In this document: piece after piece, positions 61,227 through 64,000 of the stretch | How positions within the stretch are numbered: the first letter of the stretch is position 1 | How the letters are laid out: each line of letters begins with the position of its first letter | Assembly: GCA_029298735.1 (NCBI GenBank) | Contig: JANSLP010000045.1 | Location: 98,266-162,265 of the forward strand | Direction: 5' to 3' | DNA: 64,000 nt | Source: Ophiostoma sp. CBS 140.51 | Lineage: Eukaryota; Ascomycota; Sordariomycetes; Ophiostomatales; Ophiostomataceae | Made by a program: the position numbers and the translations under genes | The notes under the pieces: generated by a model | Database searches by the model: none | What the model saw: the letters and a program-made list of their open reading frames with translations, nothing else | What the model was told of the DNA's origin: nothing

Positions 61227-62825
61227 ATGTTGACATCTACCTCTCCCTTTCTCGATCCGGGCACGCGCACTCGCAACAATACCCTGGCCATCGTCCAGCT
61301 TTCCCGCGACAACTACCAGCCCATCTACCTCCACGATGCTGCAGGCCTCGAAGTCGACGGCTATGCCGAGGGCGCCGTGCTGAACACGCGGTTTGGCTCG
61401 TTTCCGCACTCAACCATGATTGGCGTGCCGTGGGGTTCGCAGGTGCGGGCGTCGATTGTGGACACGGGTTCGCGGGGTCGAAAGCGGAAGCGGGCGCAGG
61501 GCAGTCTTGGCGGTGATGCTGCGGCGGCTCTCGAGGCAGCGGCAGCAGCAGCAGAAGCGACGCCACAAGACAGCACACCGGCCGATACGCCGGCAGCAAC
61601 TACCCCCTCTACTCCAACAGCCTCCTCCAACGCCGTATCTCGCCCCCTAGTCACCACCGCCTCGAGCGGCTTCGTCCATATCCTTCCACCCACTCCCGAG
61701 ATCTGGACAATGAGCTTGCCGCACCGCACACAGGTCGTCTACGCCAGTGACTACAGCTACATTCTGCACCGGCTGCGGGCACGACCGGGCACACGTCTGA
61801 TCGAGGCCGGCTCGGGTAGTGGCAGTTTTACACACGCCTCGGCACGGGCGGTCTACGGCAGCTCGATTGCATCCACAAAAGCAGCACAAGCCACGGCAAC
61901 ACCAAAACAGCCCGGCCACGTCTACAGTTTCGAGTTCCACAACGAGCGGTACCAAAAGATGAAGGCCGAGCTTAAGAGCCACGGTCTGTCTGGCGACGAC
62001 GGAAACGACCTGGTGACTTTGACAAACCGCGATGTCTACGGCGACGGTTTCTTGCTGGACGACGGCACAAGTCCCGAGGCCGACGCTGTGTTCTTGGACC
62101 TGCCTGCCCCCTGGCGTGCCTTGCAGCACCTGACCCGCAACGCCACGGCCGACGGCAAGCCTTCGGCACTCAACTCGCGTAAGAGCGTCCACATTTGCAC
62201 CTTTAGCCCCTGCATCGAGCAGGTCACGCGCACCGTGTCGATGCTCCGCCGCCTGGGCTGGACCGACATTGACATGGTCGAGGTCGCCAACAAGAAGATC
62301 CTGGTCTATCGCGAACGGCCCGAGCTGGTGAGCGGCAAAGCCAGTGCGGGCGCCGGTGCAGGCATTGGCGGCGGCAACAACGTACCGGCGCCGCGGGACG
62401 TGGGCGAGGCGGTGGCACGGCTCAAGGCGATTGAGACGCGCACGCGGGAGTACAACCAGCGGTTCTGGCAGTCGCGAGAGGCAGAGGCCAACGGAGAGGC
62501 TGCCAATGGCGACGTTATGGACGTCGACAAGGATAAGACCAAAGAGGAGGCTGCTCAACCTGCGTTGCCCCCCGTCAAGGCCTGGCTGGACGGCCGCTTG
62601 ACCTCTCGCGTGGAACCTGAGGTCAAGACGCACACGTCCTACCTGGTGTTTGCCGTTCTGCCGCGCGCTTGGACAGCCGAGGATGAGGCGGCGGCGGCGG
62701 CGAATTGGCCCGTGGGCAGCGAGCAGGCCGTGATTGGCGCCGTGCAGCGGGATGTGCGCAAGGCGCAGAAGCGGCAGCAGATGCAGAACAAGAAGGAGAA
62801 GAAGGCGCAAGAGAAGAAGGTGTAG
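61227..62825 (+). CDS. TRM61: tRNA (adenine-58-N1)-methyltransferase catalytic subunit
   Basis: The product is 532 aa in a single exon; the start has a strong GCCACC context. Trm61 (Gcd14) with Trm6 forms the nuclear enzyme that makes m1A58 in tRNA, needed for initiator tRNA-Met stability. An N-terminal beta domain (about 1-78) is followed by a disordered Ala/Thr/Ser-rich insert (about 80-145) that is longer than in yeast. The signature FVHILPPTPEIWTMSLPHRT leads into the Rossmann methyltransferase fold: motif I EAGSGSGSF (193-201, AdoMet binding), FEFHNER (235-241) and DLPAPW with Asp291, the catalytic motif IV. VHICTFSPCIEQV and VYRERPEL are also family-typical. The C-terminus is Lys/Glu-rich and charged. 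The partner TRM6 is not in this window. Confidence 0.93.
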   Translation: MLTSTSPFLDPGTRTRNNTLAIVQLSRDNYQPIYLHDAAGLEVDGYAEGAVLNTRFGSFPHSTMIGVPWGSQVRASIVDTGSRGRKRKRAQGSLGGDAAAALEAAAAAAEATPQDSTPADTPAATTPSTPTASSNAVSRPLVTTASSGFVHILPPTPEIWTMSLPHRTQVVYASDYSYILHRLRARPGTRLIEAGSGSGSFTHASARAVYGSSIASTKAAQATATPKQPGHVYSFEFHNERYQKMKAELKSHGLSGDDGNDLVTLTNRDVYGDGFLLDDGTSPEADAVFLDLPAPWRALQHLTRNATADGKPSALNSRKSVHICTFSPCIEQVTRTVSMLRRLGWTDIDMVEVANKKILVYRERPELVSGKASAGAGAGIGGGNNVPAPRDVGEAVARLKAIETRTREYNQRFWQSREAEANGEAANGDVMDVDKDKTKEEAAQPALPPVKAWLDGRLTSRVEPEVKTHTSYLVFAVLPRAWTAEDEAAAAANWPVGSEQAVIGAVQRDVRKAQKRQQMQNKKEKKAQEKKV

Positions 62826-63311
62826 ACGAGCAAAAGCTTGGGGATACGGACAAACAAATAGACGCATGCGGGCTGGCTGTGGCCATGGACTCATAATTGC
62901 ATAGCGAATGATATTTCACATTTTGATGCCATTTTTGTGTCATTTTCCTACCATTTGTTTTGATGCCAGCGAACATCGTGAGATGCGAATGTCCTCACGG
63001 TCGCCGTACGGACGAATCGGAGAGAAATAGTAATCGGGGGTGCGGACCGACGGCTTTCGGAGATGGTTTGGCTTCTTCCCCCACCATGCTTCCCCGTATT
63101 AGGCAGCTTCCAAAGGGCTGGTGCGCCGAATGCGCCTTGTGGCATATTTCATCGCCAAGTCGAATTAACACCGAACCCGAACACGAACTTTGTTTCAACG
63201 TCACCTCTTATTTTCTCACGACAATATATCCCAAGCAAGCCGCCTCCTCGAATTCGCATTCACATACACTACTCTGTACACAGCACTTCTCTCCACACGA
63301 ATTCTGGCACC
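62826..63311. other. Intergenic between TRM61 and the VOC gene
   Basis: These 486 bases hold the TRM61 3' end and the VOC gene leader, with an AC-rich segment just before the start codon. No TATA box or gene was recognised. Confidence 0.5.
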
Positions 63312-63710
63312 ATGTCCATCGCCACTGCCCGTCTCCGCGTTGCGCGGCCCACCAACGACATCAACGCCCTGATTCCGTTCTATGTCGACGGCCTCGGCTT
63401 CTCCGAGCTCTTCCGCTTCGACGAGCACGATGGGTTTGATGGTGTCATGCTCGGTCTCGCCCAGGCCAGCTACCATCTCGAGTTCACTGCCAAGAAGGGC
63501 CACGACGCCGGCCGCGCGCCGACCCAGGACAACCTGCTCGTTTTTTACCTGCCGGACAAGGCGGCCTTTGACGCGGCCGTGGTGCGAATGACTGCTGCTG
63601 GCTTCCCGCCCGTTCCCTCCTTCAACCCGTACTGGGACGCGTGCGGCAAGACCTTTGAGGACGCGGACGGCTACCGGGTCGTGCTGGCCAACAGGGAATC
63701 TCCGGTGTAA
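63312..63710 (+). CDS. YycE-like VOC/glyoxalase family protein
   Basis: The product is 132 aa in one exon, with the start in the context GGCACCATGTCC. The frame is open upstream, but that part reads as leader. It has two beta-alpha-beta-beta-beta halves of the vicinal oxygen chelate fold: ARLRVARPTNDINALIPFY with GLGFSELFRF, and LLVFYLPDKAAFDAAVVRM with FEDADGYRVVLAN. The spelling and length closely follow the bacterial YycE group, whose substrate is unknown. VOC proteins include glyoxalase I, dioxygenases and resistance proteins. Possible metal-ligand positions (His/Glu in YHLEF and ending residues) are incomplete, so catalysis is unproven. Small intron-less VOC genes of bacterial type are common in fungi; transfer is possible but not shown. 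Confidence 0.85.
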   Translation: MSIATARLRVARPTNDINALIPFYVDGLGFSELFRFDEHDGFDGVMLGLAQASYHLEFTAKKGHDAGRAPTQDNLLVFYLPDKAAFDAAVVRMTAAGFPPVPSFNPYWDACGKTFEDADGYRVVLANRESPV

Positions 63711-63934
63711 GAAAGGGGATTGATGATGGCAGATGATGACTCACGATGTACCAACGACACGATCATGAGATGACGATTGATGCAACCCACATACCTTAAA
63801 TGTGAATATATTTTGTTAGCTCAAAGATTACAAAAAAAAATTTCATGAATTTAAAACTTGGTAAAATAAGCTTATATAAAAACAACAGTAGTAGCAGTAT
63901 TAGACGATATCGTTTTGATCACCACTTTACTACC
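63711..63934. terminator. A/T-rich 3' region after the VOC gene
   Basis: This A/T-rich sequence, with an AAAAAAAAA run near 63832, lies between the VOC stop and a possible facing gene end. It suits convergent polyadenylation regions. Confidence 0.4.
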
Positions 63935-64000
63935 TTATTGTCCATCCCGACACCCCGTGCCGCCCGCACTGCCGCCGGCATGCCCACCGCCGCGGTCAGC
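63935..64000 (-). CDS. Possible 3' end of a Gly-rich protein gene, cut by the window
   Basis: Composition switches sharply at about 63938 from A/T-rich to G/C-rich. On the minus strand the last 63 bases read as 21 codons rich in Gly and Ala, ending GCRDGQ and then TAA at 63937-63935. This is the pattern seen at other gene ends here. Only the tail is present, so the product cannot be named. Confidence 0.35.
   Translation of the reverse strand, partial: ADRGGGHAGGSAGGTGCRDGQ

Noticed and set aside
61647..62894. 415-codon minus-strand frame opposite TRM61
   Set aside because: It is an antisense shadow; the + strand carries all methyltransferase motifs.

Overview
This is nuclear DNA of a filamentous ascomycete. 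Introns are short (about 65-90 nt in most genes) with GTRNGT-like donors and CTAAC-type branch sites. Genes are sparse, and proteins carry long low-complexity Gln, Gly, Ser, Pro and Arg/Asp tracts. Family content (WSC sensor, CipC-like stress protein, MARVEL protein, TMEM184/OST-alpha protein, fungal MET2) fits Pezizomycotina, most likely Sordariomycetes. A closer placement (Sporothrix-like) is only an impression. I see no tRNA, rRNA, CRISPR array, prophage or intact transposon.

Layout. 1-2.2 kb is purine-rich on the + strand, so it looks like a pyrimidine-rich leader of a minus-strand gene beyond the left edge; it holds one exon-like segment. 2.7-3.8 kb may hold a small multi-exon minus-strand gene (weak). 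4.4-5.5 kb is a frame-disrupted, probably decayed, coiled-coil protein gene. 8.2-12.8 kb is a large kelch/beta-propeller single-pass membrane protein, convergent with a membrane-anchored PI-PLC-like protein (13.3-14.8 kb). About 10.8 kb (14.8-25.6 kb) then shows no gene I can support. 25.6-27.5 kb is a four-exon WSC-type cell-wall stress sensor. After another quiet stretch, 33.8-35.9 kb is a four-exon TMEM184/OST-alpha (DUF300) seven-TM protein, convergent with THO2 (36.8-45.0 kb, minus). THO2 is divergent from MET2, homoserine O-acetyltransferase (46.6-48.4 kb). Then come a bZIP factor with a 5'-UTR intron (49.0-50.9 kb, minus), a MARVEL-like four-TM protein (53.1-53.8 kb, minus), an orphan RS-domain exon fragment (about 55.0-55.4 kb), a CipC/DUF3759 protein (59.6-60.0 kb), TRM61/GCD14 (61.2-62.8 kb), a YycE-like VOC/glyoxalase protein (63.3-63.7 kb) and perhaps the 3' end of a further minus-strand gene at the right edge.

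The genes do not form a cluster or operon. They are ordinary housekeeping and cell-surface genes: surface and wall sensing (kelch protein, WSC, TMEM184, MARVEL, PI-PLC-like), mRNA export (THO2), methionine synthesis (MET2) and tRNA m1A58 methylation (TRM61). I found no convincing undescribed multi-gene system. The points most worth a second look are: the symmetric cassette exon in the Ser/Thr stalk of the WSC sensor, the kilobase-scale pyrimidine-biased leaders on the coding strand of several genes, the start-less RS-domain exon, the decayed gene at 4.4 kb and the about 1,040-residue disordered tails of THO2 and of the kelch protein.
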